From Campylorhamphus procurvoides (lineage: Eukaryota > Chordata > Aves > Passeriformes > Dendrocolaptidae), in contig WBMV01004463.1 in the NCBI GenBank assembly GCA_013396655.1, positions 571,216 to 635,215 on the forward strand: a stretch of 64,000 bases of DNA. The letters run 5' to 3'. Of this stretch, positions 36,381 to 47,712 are shown piece by piece. A program made the translations under genes and the position numbers. The stretch's first letter is position 1; every line of letters begins with the position of its first letter. The notes beneath the pieces were generated by a model. It had not been told where the DNA came from, searched no databases, and saw only the letters and a list, made by a program, of their open reading frames with translations.

Positions 36381-36545
36381 GGTCATAGGGCAGCTCAGGT
36401 TGGAAGGGATCCCAGGAGGCCTCTTGTGCAACTTACTGTTCAGACGGAGATAACTGTGCCACCAGACCAGTTTGTTCACAAGTTTCTTCCTGCTGGGCTT
36501 TGGAAACCAACAAGGATGGAGCCTGCCCTGACAGAGGTCATGTTC
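36381..36545 (-). mobile_element. Old CR1-type 3' tail, minus strand
   Basis: The plus strand reads GGTCATAGGGCAGCTCAGG, TTGGAAGGGATCCCAGGAGG, then CAGACCAGTTTGTTCAC and AACAAGGATGGAGCCTGC. This is the reverse complement of a CR1 3' tail of an older subfamily (usual form ...AGCTCAGGTTGGAAGGGACCTCAGGAGG). It is more decayed than the copies at 15.6 and 47.7 kb and is truncated at its 5' side. Confidence 0.75.
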
Positions 36546-36753
36546 ATGATGCAGTCTGCTTATCAGTGAAGTTCTAATCTGGGGCTGCCTCCTGCACCCA
36601 GCCTTTGATTCTTCCCAGAGCTGGTGAGGATGTGATACTGGGGAGGGGAGGACCTGCTTTGCTGTCAGATCATCCACAAATCAACCAATGGCAAATGTCC
36701 CTCAGGGGGGTGAGGGAGGAAAGATAAACTGGCAAATGCCACATCCAAACAAG
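36546..36753. other. Short unique spacer
   Basis: No feature is recognised between the CR1 tail and the minisatellite. Confidence 0.5.
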
Positions 36754-36834
36754 CATCCTATTTCCCAGGTGCCCTGTTTCCCAGGCATCCTATTTCCCAG
36801 GTGTCCTATTTCCCAGACATCCTATTTTCCCAGG
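36754..36834. repeat. 16-bp minisatellite, five units, alternating types
   Basis: Units: CATCCTATTTCCCAGG (36,754), TGCCCTGTTTCCCAGG (36,770), CATCCTATTTCCCAGG (36,786), TGTCCTATTTCCCAGA (36,802), CATCCTATTTTCCCAGG (36,818). Units 1, 3 and 5 begin CATCC, and units 2 and 4 begin TGYCC. The array therefore grew by duplication of a 32-bp pair, not of single units. Confidence 0.95.
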
Positions 36835-37221
36835 CCCAAATTACAGCTGCAAGCACTGAACCTCTCCACAGAAACCCAGATAGAACCATAAAATTAATTT
36901 ATATTGACAGTTTCTACATTCAGAAGACACATGTAGTTCCCAGTTCTTATTTTAAAAGCAGTATTAAGATAAAGTGATGCTCTTCTGCCTTGCAGAAACT
37001 GAGTCCAGACAGCATGAACTAAGAGGGTTTGAACATAAAGCACAAAGGAACAGTGTCAGTCACCTCAATGGTCTTTATTATTTCTGAAACACCATTACTA
37101 GGTTCACTATCTCTCATTGCCAGGTTTATATCTGACATCTCAAACAAGTTGCTTGCCATAGATGAAATTACCTCACTCTTGGTCTTGTCCTAGTGAGAAA
37201 AAAATTAGCATGTGCGTCATG
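36835..37221. other. Unique DNA before an LTR
   Basis: AT-rich sequence. No gene or repeat was recognised. Confidence 0.5.
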
Positions 37222-37792
37222 TGTACTGCTTTTGGCTGAGGTGTTCTCTTCACAGTGGCAAGTGTGGGGCTGGGCTTTTGATTTGTGCTGAATGATAATA
37301 TAGAAAATATAGAGATGTTTCTGTTATTGCTGAGCAGGGCTCACACAGAGTCAAGGCCTTTTGTGCTTTTCATACTGCCACCCTGGCCAGGGAGTTGGGA
37401 GGAGACACAGCTGGGACAGGTGACCCAAACTGACCCAAGGGATAGTCCAGACTGTATGGCATCATGCTCAGTATATAAAGGGGGGGGAAGAAGGAGGAAG
37501 GGGGGGGACATTTGGAGTGATGACATTTGTCTTCCCAAGTAGCTGTTGCATGTGATGGGACCCTGCTCTCCCGGAGAGGCTGAACACCTGCCTTCCCTTG
37601 GGAAGCAGGGAATGAATTCCTTGTCTTGCTTTGCTTGTGTGCAGGGTTTTTGCTTTCCCCATTAAACTGTCTTTATCTCAACCCATGAGTTTTACAGCTT
37701 TTACCCTTCCAATTCTCTTCCCAATCCCGCTGGTGGGACAGTGAGTGGCTGTGTGGGGTTTGGTGGCTGCCTGGGCTGAAAACACACCACCA
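37222..37792 (+). mobile_element. ERV LTR, full length (~571 bp)
   Basis: It starts TGTACTGCTTTTGGCTGAGG and ends AAAACACACCACCA. Blocks in order: GGATTTGTGCTG-like TTGATTTGTGCTGAATG, TTATTGCTGAGCAGGGCTCA, ACAGAGTCAAGGCCTTTTG, a TATA box TATATAAA at 37,472-37,479, a G-rich run, TGTCTTCCCAAGTAGCTGTT, the poly(A) signal ATTAAA at 37,661-37,666, then CTGTCTTTATCTCAACCCAT. This is the best-preserved member of its family here and the only one with an intact TATA box. It is a solo LTR with no internal sequence on either side. A clean target duplication is not visible. Confidence 0.9.
37472..37479 (+). promoter_or_regulatory. LTR TATA box
   Basis: TATATAAA follows CATCATGCTCAG and precedes the G-rich AAGGGGGGGGAAGAAGG run, in the U3 position of the LTR. 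The poly(A) signal lies ~180 bp downstream. An intact core promoter is possible, but transcription is not shown. Confidence 0.7.
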
Positions 37793-39689
37793 TGTCAAGC
37801 CATGCTTTGACCTGGCCCTTCCAAGGTCTCTGCTGCTCCTTCACCAATCCTGCCTGTGGAAAATATTAGATAAACTCATCTGTCAGGCCATGAGTTAAGC
37901 TGTGACCCATTCCAGGGTAAAAGTGAAATTGTAAGCAGCTGATTCTTTGCTCTACGCATGAACAAAAAAACCCTGAGAGTCTTAGAGGAAAGATCACCAG
38001 TACCCAAGTAAATAAATGCTACATAAGGAAGAGCTTTTTTACAGTTGGTTGAAATTGCAGGGAGCACAAATAAACATGTAAAATGTATCATAAAGTAAAA
38101 AGAATATGAAGGCACTGTGCTTGCACCTAGCTGTACATGTGAACAGGCTGTCACACAATAACAAATGAAATTATAATAACAAATAGGAATGGGATAGCAA
38201 GTCGTTCTCAGATGCATCTAATCTAGCTATTTAGATGATAAGCCATATAAATCCTTGCTGTGTCATCTAACCTTCCACTGGGCAACCACTGTGATCAGGG
38301 CAATGCTAAATGTCAAGGAATTTATTCATTCATTCCATGAGAGCATGACAGCTCACTTGAAAGGCTTCCTGAAAAAAGGGACTCAAGGCACGTTCCTTGA
38401 TTCATGCTCAGAGAATGTGTTCAGCCCAGATATATTCCCAATTTACAAAACTACAGTGTGTTAATCATGTCACATGCACAAAACAAAGCATGTGTGTACA
38501 CCCTCTTGAAACCAGGACTATGATGTTGGTATGAAAAGCAACCCAAACCCAGCACATTCGGCTTATGGAACCCCTTTTAGATCTATGCAAGTTTTAAAAT
38601 ATTTACACAACAGTGTGCATAGGAAGAGATTCGGTTAACTTTTAGTAATGTTTTGTTTTCCTAAATATTTAGCCTGTAAATCTCTGAAAGCCATTTATTG
38701 TCACAGACTTTTTTTCAGAGACTTTTATGTGTAACTGAATGATGAATATATTGAACTAAACCAGACAGGAGATTTTAGGACAAAGTCAAATTAGCTCCAT
38801 TAGTCCCAAAGGGATTGAATTAAAGAATGTTCTTATAAACCCAGAGCAGCAAGAGCTTTTTAACAATTCCAGAAGCTATTATCTCTTAGAAATGTACGCC
38901 TTACATGTTTTGTAATGAATCTGTGAAATGTATGAGTTAAATTCACTGCAGAATACATAGTTCTTATTTTACTTCTGCCTTTTTCTACCGTGTTTTTTCT
39001 CTTTTTAGAATGTGCAGAATTACATAACTTCTACATTATGGCCTTTTTTTCCTGATTGTGACGTCACCTTCTGCTTTTCCCAATAAAATGGGTTACTGCC
39101 TGGTACCTCTGCAGGCTACATATGCTGATGTGTTGTATGTCTGATCTTACCACCAAATGATATGGCTCTATTGCAGCTCTGACATCATGTAATTAAAAAT
39201 ATTGCCTTCAGTGAATTACATGGGTTTTTCATTAGAAAGTCTTCAGAACTCCCAAATGATTCTGCAACTGATCTCTGGTGCAAGAGACCATTTTTATTTA
39301 TTCACCAGCCTTTGAGAATGCAGAAGAGTGGTAGAAACGTATGTTATGCTGAAGCCTCCAGGACTCCTAGCAGCCCCAAGAATATGTTGCAAACATGAGA
39401 GGAAATGATGAAGATATTTTGTTCCACAGAAACACATTATTATTATAATTATTAACCTTTCTATGGCTGTTATTATTTAGAGGATCTTGAGGTTAGTTCT
39501 CAATCCCCAGTGGTTAATTAGTTGTACCCCAGCCAATTGGTTTCAGACTGTAGATTAGAAGTAATAAATGCGGAGGGAAGACTATGATGTGAGCAAGCAG
39601 AACAGACAGGGGAGCAGGCAATAACTTCCACATAGATCTCTATGGCAGAACCAATTTTGATTGAAAGGTGACTTATTGCCCCTCCGAGC
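37793..39689. other. Unique DNA, no gene seen
   Basis: AT-rich single-copy sequence with no recognised exons, RNA genes or repeats. Frames at 37,876-38,464 carry no family motif. CR1 similarity begins near 39,690. Confidence 0.55.
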
Positions 39690-40035
39690 ATCCTTCTGGA
39701 CAAGCCATTCAACTGTGAGATGAGCAGGTACCTGGCAAAGGGTGAAAAACTGGCTGAAGGGCAGGGCTCAAAGGATTGCAGCAAATGGGGCTTCATCTGG
39801 TGACCTGTGACCAGTGCTGTTCTTCAGGGCTCGATTCTAGGGCCAATTCTGTTCAATATTTGCATTGATGATCTGGGTGCAGGAGTTGAACGCACAGATA
39901 GCAAGTCTGCAGCTGAAACCAAACTGGGAGGAGCTGTTGACTGTCTTGAGGAACAAGAGGTCTTGCAGAGGCATCTGGATAGACTGGAGCTCTAGGCAAT
40001 CACCAATGGCATCAAACTGAACAAGAACAAATGCT
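39690..40035 (+). mobile_element. CR1 LINE fragment, reverse-transcriptase palm
   Basis: The plus strand encodes a decayed CR1 ORF2 palm: [20 protein letters not shown] (family [20 protein letters not shown]), then [11 protein letters not shown] where the catalytic FADDTKLGG should stand, then [10 protein letters not shown], a stop, and GIKLNKNKC. Both catalytic aspartates of the FADD motif are lost. Upstream, GAAAAACTGGCTGAAGGGCAGGG still matches the family. No 3' tail follows, so the copy is cut at both ends. Confidence 0.85.
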
Positions 40036-40353
40036 GGAACACTAATGCCTAAAGGAGAGCATGTGAGCAATGCAAGTCTGCCTCTGTCAGGGTCCTGGGG
40101 GTGCTCACAGACCTCCATGTCTGGGACCAGCCTCTTCTGGAACCCTCTGTCTCCTGTCAAGAGTCCAGGGGATGAGTTCCACCTCAGCCTGGGGTCATCA
40201 ATCCCTGCCTGAGCCATTCTGGAGATGTGCCCATCTCTGCCCCTGTATCTTGGATGGTCCTGGGCCCTGCACTGCTCCGGAATGGAGCCCTCAGACTTGG
40301 ATGGTAACTTGTCATGCAGAACTCTAAGCATAGTGTGGCATAACTCTCCTCCT
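40036..40353. other. Unassigned, moderately GC-rich DNA between CR1 and microsatellite
   Basis: The first ~80 bp (GGTCCTGGGGGTGCTCACAG) may still be decayed CR1 (usual GATCTGGGGGTGCTGGTCGAC). The rest (CCTCTGTCTCCTGTC, GCCTGAGCCATTCTGGAGATG) is not recognised. Its composition is richer in G and C than the surroundings, so it may be another old repeat. Confidence 0.4.
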
Positions 40354-40419
40354 TTCTCCTTCTCCTTCTCCTTCTCCTTCTCCTTCTCCTTCTCCTTCTC
40401 CTTCTCCTTCTCCTTCTCC
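40354..40419. repeat. (TTCTCC)11 perfect microsatellite
   Basis: Eleven uninterrupted TTCTCC units. They are followed by an impure CT-rich run (TTCCCTTCCTTCCCC, CTCTCCTCTTCTC) to about 40,470. The strand is all pyrimidine, so it could form a triplex. It also creates Ser-Phe and Glu-Lys runs in open frames, which are not genes. Confidence 0.97.
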
Positions 40420-43400
40420 TTCCCTTCCTTCCCCTTTCTCTCCTCTTCTCTCCTCTCTTTTCTCTTCCTATCAAGTAGGCAAGGTAATAGCAGGTGATGA
40501 GAGTGGACTTGGAAGTCGATCAGCAGTGACATCAGATTTCTGGTGTTTTCTAAGGAATGTCAGGATGCTTTAGGTTTGGCAGGTTGTGTGCATTTTGGTG
40601 TGAGCCTGTTTTCTTTTGGGTTTTCCATCAGTGGGGACTTTGCTGTTGGATGTTTTCTTGGTGTAGTGACCACTGATCTGACCTAGCAGTTTGCAACCCC
40701 CATTTATATCTGTGAGTAAAAAACCCAACATTCTCCATACCAAACATTTCACTATCAAAAGAAATGAAACATTACAGGTACAGGCAAATAATTTCCTATC
40801 TAGCCAGTAGGTCTATTTTTATCTCCTCTGAAGCTGGAGTTGCATTTAATAATAAGGGCTGTCACCTTATTATCTGAAGTACCATAAATTTTAAATATTA
40901 ATTCATGCAGTTTTATTTTTAGCTTAAGATCAAGCTTTGCTTTGTGGTGGGTTTTTTTGTTTGTTTTTTGGGTTGTTTTTTTAATATGTGAGTCAGGTCT
41001 TAATATTCACATTAGGTTGTCTGAGTTGATTGCATGATATTAAGAACTGTAGTTTACAGTGTGTTAGTCACCCTTGGCTGCTTTGTCTTCAGCCAGGCAC
41101 AGACCCAGAACTCTCTGACACCAGAGGTGTCTCTGAGGGAGGGTCCAGGATCTGCTAGATATGAATTGCTATTCTTCAATGCTTTCTAAATATGAGTTGT
41201 GGGAGGCAGGGAGAGAGGGAGGAAAGAGCTAAATGAGACAAGCAGCAATCTGTGCAAAGTTGAGACTCAGGTGCGAGCCCCAGGTATGCTACAAAATTCC
41301 TTCAGGAGCTTTTGAACCTGGCTTTAGCTACGCTTACCAGACACCTCACAATGCTGTGGAAATGTTCCCAAGCTAGTTAGGTGCCAGGAAGAGGGCTGCT
41401 GTTCACACAGCACTCTATTTAGGCTACTTAACCCCCTAAGTGGCAAGCAGAGTATCTTGCAGGCTGTCTCTCCTCAGTGCTGCACTGTGTTTGTGAACAT
41501 CCCCCGAGGGACTCTCTGCCTTTCTCTCTAAAATCCTCCTTCCCTTCATCACAGGTGTCTGAGAACTGCAGGGAGAGGTGCTATTTCTCACGCTGGGTTT
41601 GGACGGCACCTAACAATGGATGTCATAATCTCTAGCCACGAGTGTGATACAAATAAACACAAGGAGTGATCTGCTATTATTTGCTTGTACTGCTCTATCA
41701 GCCAGAGATAGCAAGGCAATTTTACACCCTTCAGAGTGAAAGCATAGGTAAGCCTGTGGGTAGAATGATAAGATTGTAGATTGGATTAATCTTCCAAGAA
41801 GGATAGCAGGATCTGTATCACCTATCAGACATCTGAAATGGCCTGGATGAACTGTCCCGTTCCAGGAGCAAGACAGATTAAAGGCAGAGAAACAAGAAGG
41901 AAAAACGGACAGAATATCACTTAGACAGCAAAACAGTGGCCATCAACAAGTCAAACCCCACTGGCTATAGTTCTCCTTCCCTGGAACACCTGGCTGGCTG
42001 TAAGTCTCCCCGTTAGCTGTCACAGTGGTGCAGGAGCCAATGTCCCTGCCAGGAACCTCTGCAGGCTGGCATTTCTTGACATGGGAACAAAACAGGCTGT
42101 GCTGCCTCCAGCCTGCTGACCGAGTGCTTTCCTCGCTCCCCATCTTCCTCTGTCTCCTTTCAGTGGTCTGCAGACACTGACATTTTGTTCTGAAGGGGAC
42201 ACTTGAAATAAGACAACATAATGCTGATTCGGAAACTTTCTTGGCAGCCCCGCCCACATATTCTGCACCTTGTTCTGCCCCTCCCTACTTCGGGGTACCA
42301 TTTACAGAATCACAAACACAAGGGCAAATAAAGCAGAAAGGGAAGGGATACAGGGCTTGCCTTCTCAGTTTTCCTAGGAGCCAACTCTCCTTCCAGCCAT
42401 GAATTGCACGGCACTCCACACCTCATATTCTCAGCCATGCTGGGGTTTTATTTACAGGATTTTGATCTTATTTTCAGCTCTTCCAAATCACAGTCAGAAT
42501 ATTGCTGTTATACCACGGAAACAAGGTCACAAGGGCATGCTACAGTTCTGAAAGATTAATGAGCTGCTTCATTAACCTTTGCACTTTTGACTGCCTGGAA
42601 ATATCTCATCTCTGTTATTTTCAAGAGGAAAGAAATAAGACGTGTTAGTAAAAAGAAGCAAAATACTTTGGTGTTATTAGAACACTTTTGTGCCAGAATT
42701 TAGTGCTGCTTTTCTTTGCTTTATCTTCTCTGTCTGCTCATACCTTCCACTGTGTTCTTCATTTCCTGCTTTCTGCTTTCTTTCCAGGTCTGCTCTCACA
42801 TCACCCTGAAAAAACAGGTGATCTTCTCAGTGATGGAGGGACAACTCACCAACAACTACCCCAAAATTCAGATTTTTGTACTCTCATGACTGTAGTTTTA
42901 ATCTTCTTTCATTTTGCATCAGTTCTCCAACACCTGCCATGATTTAATGGTGATTTTAGAGGCAAGTTTATTGTAGGTAAAAGAAGAAAGGTAACTTGCT
43001 ATTCAAGTAGCTGCTTTATGACTACTCTAAAGGAGTATTTGAACAACCCTCAAACACATATCTAAAAAAGAATAAATTTACTTTCTAAGACTAAGTATTC
43101 TGCACTGCAGGATAGTTATAGACTACACTAGAAATTTGTTTCTGTGCTGCAGTGAAGAAAATGAGTAAATGAGAAAAACAAAAATACTTGTAACTTCGGT
43201 TGAGCAGCTATTTTAATGAGTTCAGATTTCACCTTAAATAACTTGTTGCCCAGTCCTTGATTTGGTAATTTTTGTCATACTGTACTTTGAATATTTATAA
43301 GAACTAGAATTCAGTGGATCAAGCACTATACACAAAATTTTCCCACTGTGCTAAACTGCTTTTTGAATGTCTTAAATCTCATAGAAGTCCATTAAGCCTC

Positions 43401-46400
43401 AGATTCCTGAATCATTTAGGTGTTCTTAAAACTCTCCTTCAGTTTATTCTCTTCAAGGGTTACAGCTCTACCTCCAAAAGCTAATAATTTACAATTAGAC
43501 GAGATAGTGAAATAATTGATGTGAGCCTGATTTCGCAGAGGGGAAAGGTCTCCAGAATATTGCTCTGTGTTCAGTAATGATCCTGCTTCTTCCTGGAGAG
43601 AGGTGGGATTTGGAGAATGCTGAGGAACCACCCCCACAGGCTCCTTGAATGTGATTTGCCACTGCATGGGCATTGGGTTTAAATTTCACACCTGTAACAA
43701 GTTCCTGGCCTAGCCATCCCAGTTCAGTTGATGCTGAATTGTCACATCCCTGAGATTTTCTTTGAATTTTTAGGTTTTTAATTTGCTTTCAGACATGGAG
43801 GCTCTTCACTGATTAAAAACAGCTCTTAAGGCTGAGGTACCAGCTCGTGATACCCAGTTAAGCTTGCACCAGTTTCACCAAAGACTGGGGGTGAAATCCC
43901 AGCTTCTTAGAAATTACTGCATAAAACACCCATGAGGGACAATGAGTCAGGCCAGGATCTCATTCCATAAGAACAAAGGTCAACAGCCCTTAGCAGCCTT
44001 TTCGTTTGGCAGATGAAGACCTAAATCATTTAATTTTATTTAAAATTTGCAACTACAATAGATTAGTAATTTAGCTAGGACCTATTAGTAGTTTAGCAAG
44101 GACCAAAATCATGCAACATATATTTGCTGTGTGAAAAAGGATCCTGGAGTCTGGAGAAAGGCTAATGCAGTCGAACCATAGCAAAATATTTATAAAGGAG
44201 CATCAGGCCTTGTGTTGCCTTGCCAAGGCCTACTTGGAAATGCCCATCAATCGCCTTTAACTGGTGTGCCTAATCTCCCACTTCAATTTTAAGGCCTCTT
44301 TTCATCCCTTTTTCCCTGTAAATACACTTTTTTTGCCCCTCCTCACACAGGAACTGGTGAAGGTCAAACGTCAGTCTCTCTTTTTATACTGGACAATTTA
44401 AAGTCTATAAGGATGAACACTGTATTGAACGCTTGTCTTAGTTTAAGATGTTTCTAACTTGGGCTTTTCACAAACTCTTATTGATTTCCGCCTCCAAACC
44501 AGTAAATCCTTTTGTGTAGTAATTCCATAAATACAGTAGAGTTGGGAAGGCTTTGAATCTTCATTTGATCAAAAAGTTCCAAATCTCTCAGATAAATCCA
44601 TGGCTCTCGGTGTCAGCTTGGCAGGTATTCAATCATCTTTCCTTGGACACCAAATTAAATGCCTTGAGTTTATGTTTAATTTTTTGGTAAGCTTCCATGA
44701 CATCTGTCGGAAATATATTGTCCTCAGGCGACTGCCAATTAAATACAATTTGCATTTATCATTATAAGAAAGAGGTTATCCACTTAATAAATTTAACTAA
44801 CTCTTTTCCTCTTCTTTTAATTTATGGTCACAGACAGCCATAATTTCAGGAGAATGGAGGGGGTGAAATAGCTACCTGAATCTGCCTAATGTCTTCCTGT
44901 AAAGTTCTTTGAAAACTGGGTTAGTAAACCCTAATCCCCATTTATTTGGACTATTTATAATAAATCCCATTAGACTCTGCATTGAAAATATTTGGATTGG
45001 ATGAAATTAACCTTTTAGAGGTGCAAAAGAGGCAGCACTGGCTACTAATTTAGATGTAGGGTCTGAAACTGATTACCAAATGCTCTTCTTGGCTCCTTGT
45101 TCTTTAGCTGTTTGCCAAAGTGGGAAAATTATCTGCTTCTACAATTTAAGCTGGAGCTACTTCTTAAATTTGATCATAGATGTCAGTCTGTAATCTGCAT
45201 TTTTTTACTGCTAACACAACTGCCCCTCTACCTGGAGCATTGCCCTTCCTTTGGTCTGTGAGGGCTTAGCTGGAAACATTACAGAGGTGAAAACATGGGG
45301 TTTTCTTCTGCAGAGATGAACTGCCATCAGATTCAAAATATATCTCTTTTATTGCACATCTTTTATCATTCGCTACAGTAAGTGTTCAAAAACACATCAT
45401 GCAAAATACCTCCTAAAAGACAAGCACAAATCAAAACCTCCTGGCTCTATTAGGCATTAAAAACACCTATTCATTAGTGTTACTGGTTTGATGGCGTTTT
45501 ATAACTTTCCTTACTTCTGAGGACTAGACTGTATTCCACAAAAAACACCTTCTTGTTTCTGTCCTGCAGAGACCATCCTGTGCTTGTGTCTCTCTGCTCT
45601 CTAGGCAGTGTCCCACTCTGACAGATACAATCTGAGGAGAATTCAGAGGAGCTGCTTTTAGTTTGAGTTTGACTTTCATGTTTGCTGCTTCTATCTCAGA
45701 CTTGGAGAAAGGAGATTTGTGCCTGAAAGTCTGTCTTTCCATTGTTTGTCCACATCTCTAACCTTTCCTTTCAGCCTTATATATATCCATTATATATTAG
45801 CATATCACAGCTACAGCAATAAAAAAAAAAAAGACGGTAACCAAAGGCTCATTTGAAAAAATACAGTTGCCCTTTCAGGGCCATAGATTTGAATTGTTTA
45901 GCATTCGATCACTTTATTTTGTTTGATCTAATTCACTCTTGGCCATATGTTTTTCCCTCTGATATTCCTGCAGTCTCCAAAGACTTTCTCTGATTTTAAG
46001 AAAGTGGCTTGTTGGCCAGGTAAAACAAGAAGGCCACAGCTACACTTAGCTAAATCAAGACTTTGTTATGGTTTTGCAATTTCTTTCCCAGATGCTTTCA
46101 ATTTAAAATTCCTCTCAATTTATCAAACAGTCCTTAATGCTCTTTAACATCCAGTTAAATTTAGTGCTTTGTATATTTTGTTTTCAAACAAAAAAGTTTT
46201 GTTGATCATTTATGTTAGTTTTGGAGCCCTGCTTTTTCCATGCCTCCTTATTCCCAAATGCAAGGTGAATGTAACCAAGTGAAATTCTTTTATCACAAGC
46301 AATAAAGCCAGTGGTTATTAAACAGTAGTCTGTCATTTGCATTGGCTTTGTTGCATCTTTAATTAAAAGCTTGATAAAAGAAGTACACAGGAGCCCACAA

Positions 46401-46900
46401 GAAATGCTGTAGGATAATAGTTCTTCCTTGTAAAGGTTTGCAAATCTCTGAGCTTGATCAACAGAGAAATGACAACATCTTTGCTATGATGCCATGCTGG
46501 CTCTGGCAAACGTTCACAGTGTTTGAAAACTGGTCAGTTACTGAAACTTCTTTCAGGCTATGTTTGTGTTTATTTAAAAAATAACCATCCTATCCGTGCA
46601 TTAACTATCCTTCATGCCGACACAAAAAATCACTGGGTTTTTAACCTGTAAACTAAGGTAATTTTTGGAAAAGTTTTGTTTTCCAACAGTAGCTCCCCAA
46701 GTTACTGGAGTACGGCTGAAGTATCTGTGTGCTGGAGTGAGCCACTGCCATGTTCATTAGGAGGACGAAGGACCAACCCAGAGCCTGAGAAAACAGTGTT
46801 TGGCTATTAACAATTCACTTCTGTGTCTTAGGGTTTGGACCAATAAATCACACACTCATGCACACAACTATTCATTGATATTCACTTATGAATATACACT
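40420..46900. other. Unique DNA with possible conserved blocks
   Basis: No exon was recognised in 6.5 kb. There is a T/G-rich run at 40,945-40,983 (GTTTGTTTTTTGGG-like). The parts 44,560-45,080 and 46,270-46,390 have evenly mixed AT-rich sequence with homeodomain and Octamer-like cores (ATTTGCATTGGC, CTTTAATTAAAAGC, AATACAATTTGCATTT), as in known developmental enhancers. This is an impression that needs an alignment. The frames at 41,943-42,301 on the minus strand show no family motif. A poly(A) run lies at 45,821-45,832. Confidence 0.45.
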
Positions 46901-46945
46901 CATATATATATATGTTTTCATATATGTATATGTATACATACATAC
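46901..46945. repeat. TA/TG/TACA alternating simple repeat
   Basis: CATATATATATATG, then CATATATGTATATGTATACATACATACA. It is an imperfect alternating purine-pyrimidine tract and prone to unpairing. Confidence 0.85.
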
Positions 46946-47712
46946 AGTGGAATTTAAAATAGCAGATCCAAGAAACATAACAAAGGATGATTTGAGGGAA
47001 CCGCATTTATAGGAAAGTGTTTTTAAGTCAGTAAGAGCCCCTGAACAGCATAGGCAACCACCAGCTCTCTGTTAACACTTTGCTTAGATCCAGCATCCCC
47101 ACCATGTTAATCTGATGGAGTGCATGCTCTTAAAAATCAGACAACCTGCCAGAAACTGGCAACAAAAAATTGGCTGAAGTGGGTCAAATTCAGCATTCAT
47201 TTGGCAGATAACAACACCTGCTGTTCATCTGTCTGCATTTAAAAAGCTGGGCCAGCTTGCAGTTCATCAGCACTGCTTTTGTTCAAGGTCTGCCTTAGGA
47301 ATGAGTGCCTGTGAAGATCCAGGTGAGCACCTTCTTCCATTCCTCTTTACAAGGGAAAGGAGACACTCAAAATAAACTCACATGGGATGTCAAGTAATTG
47401 GGAAACAACACTCCTTCTGAAACACTCTGTTAAAGCTGTTTTAACCAAGCGTATATTTGCACAGTGCTCTACATTATGCTCAGCTTACTTAATGTTTATG
47501 TGATTTGACTTTTTTTCCCCCTGCTTATATCTGGAGCCTGGTGCAAATTGGAAACCCATTAACTCTTCTGCACTAAAGAAACATACACAGAGCATAAAGA
47601 GCAAGAAAATTAGAAGACCCCTGGGCTGACCTGCAGCCTGGCTAACATGGACTGAGGCAGGGATAACACCTGGGAAACGTGTTAAGCTTTATCCCATCAG
47701 AAATGACACAGA
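46946..47712. other. Unique DNA, no gene seen
   Basis: No recognisable feature lies before the CR1 3' end that starts at 47,713. Confidence 0.55.

Noticed and set aside
40184..40497. Frames with Arg-rich and Ser-Phe repeats
   Set aside because: They are translations of the TTCTCC microsatellite.
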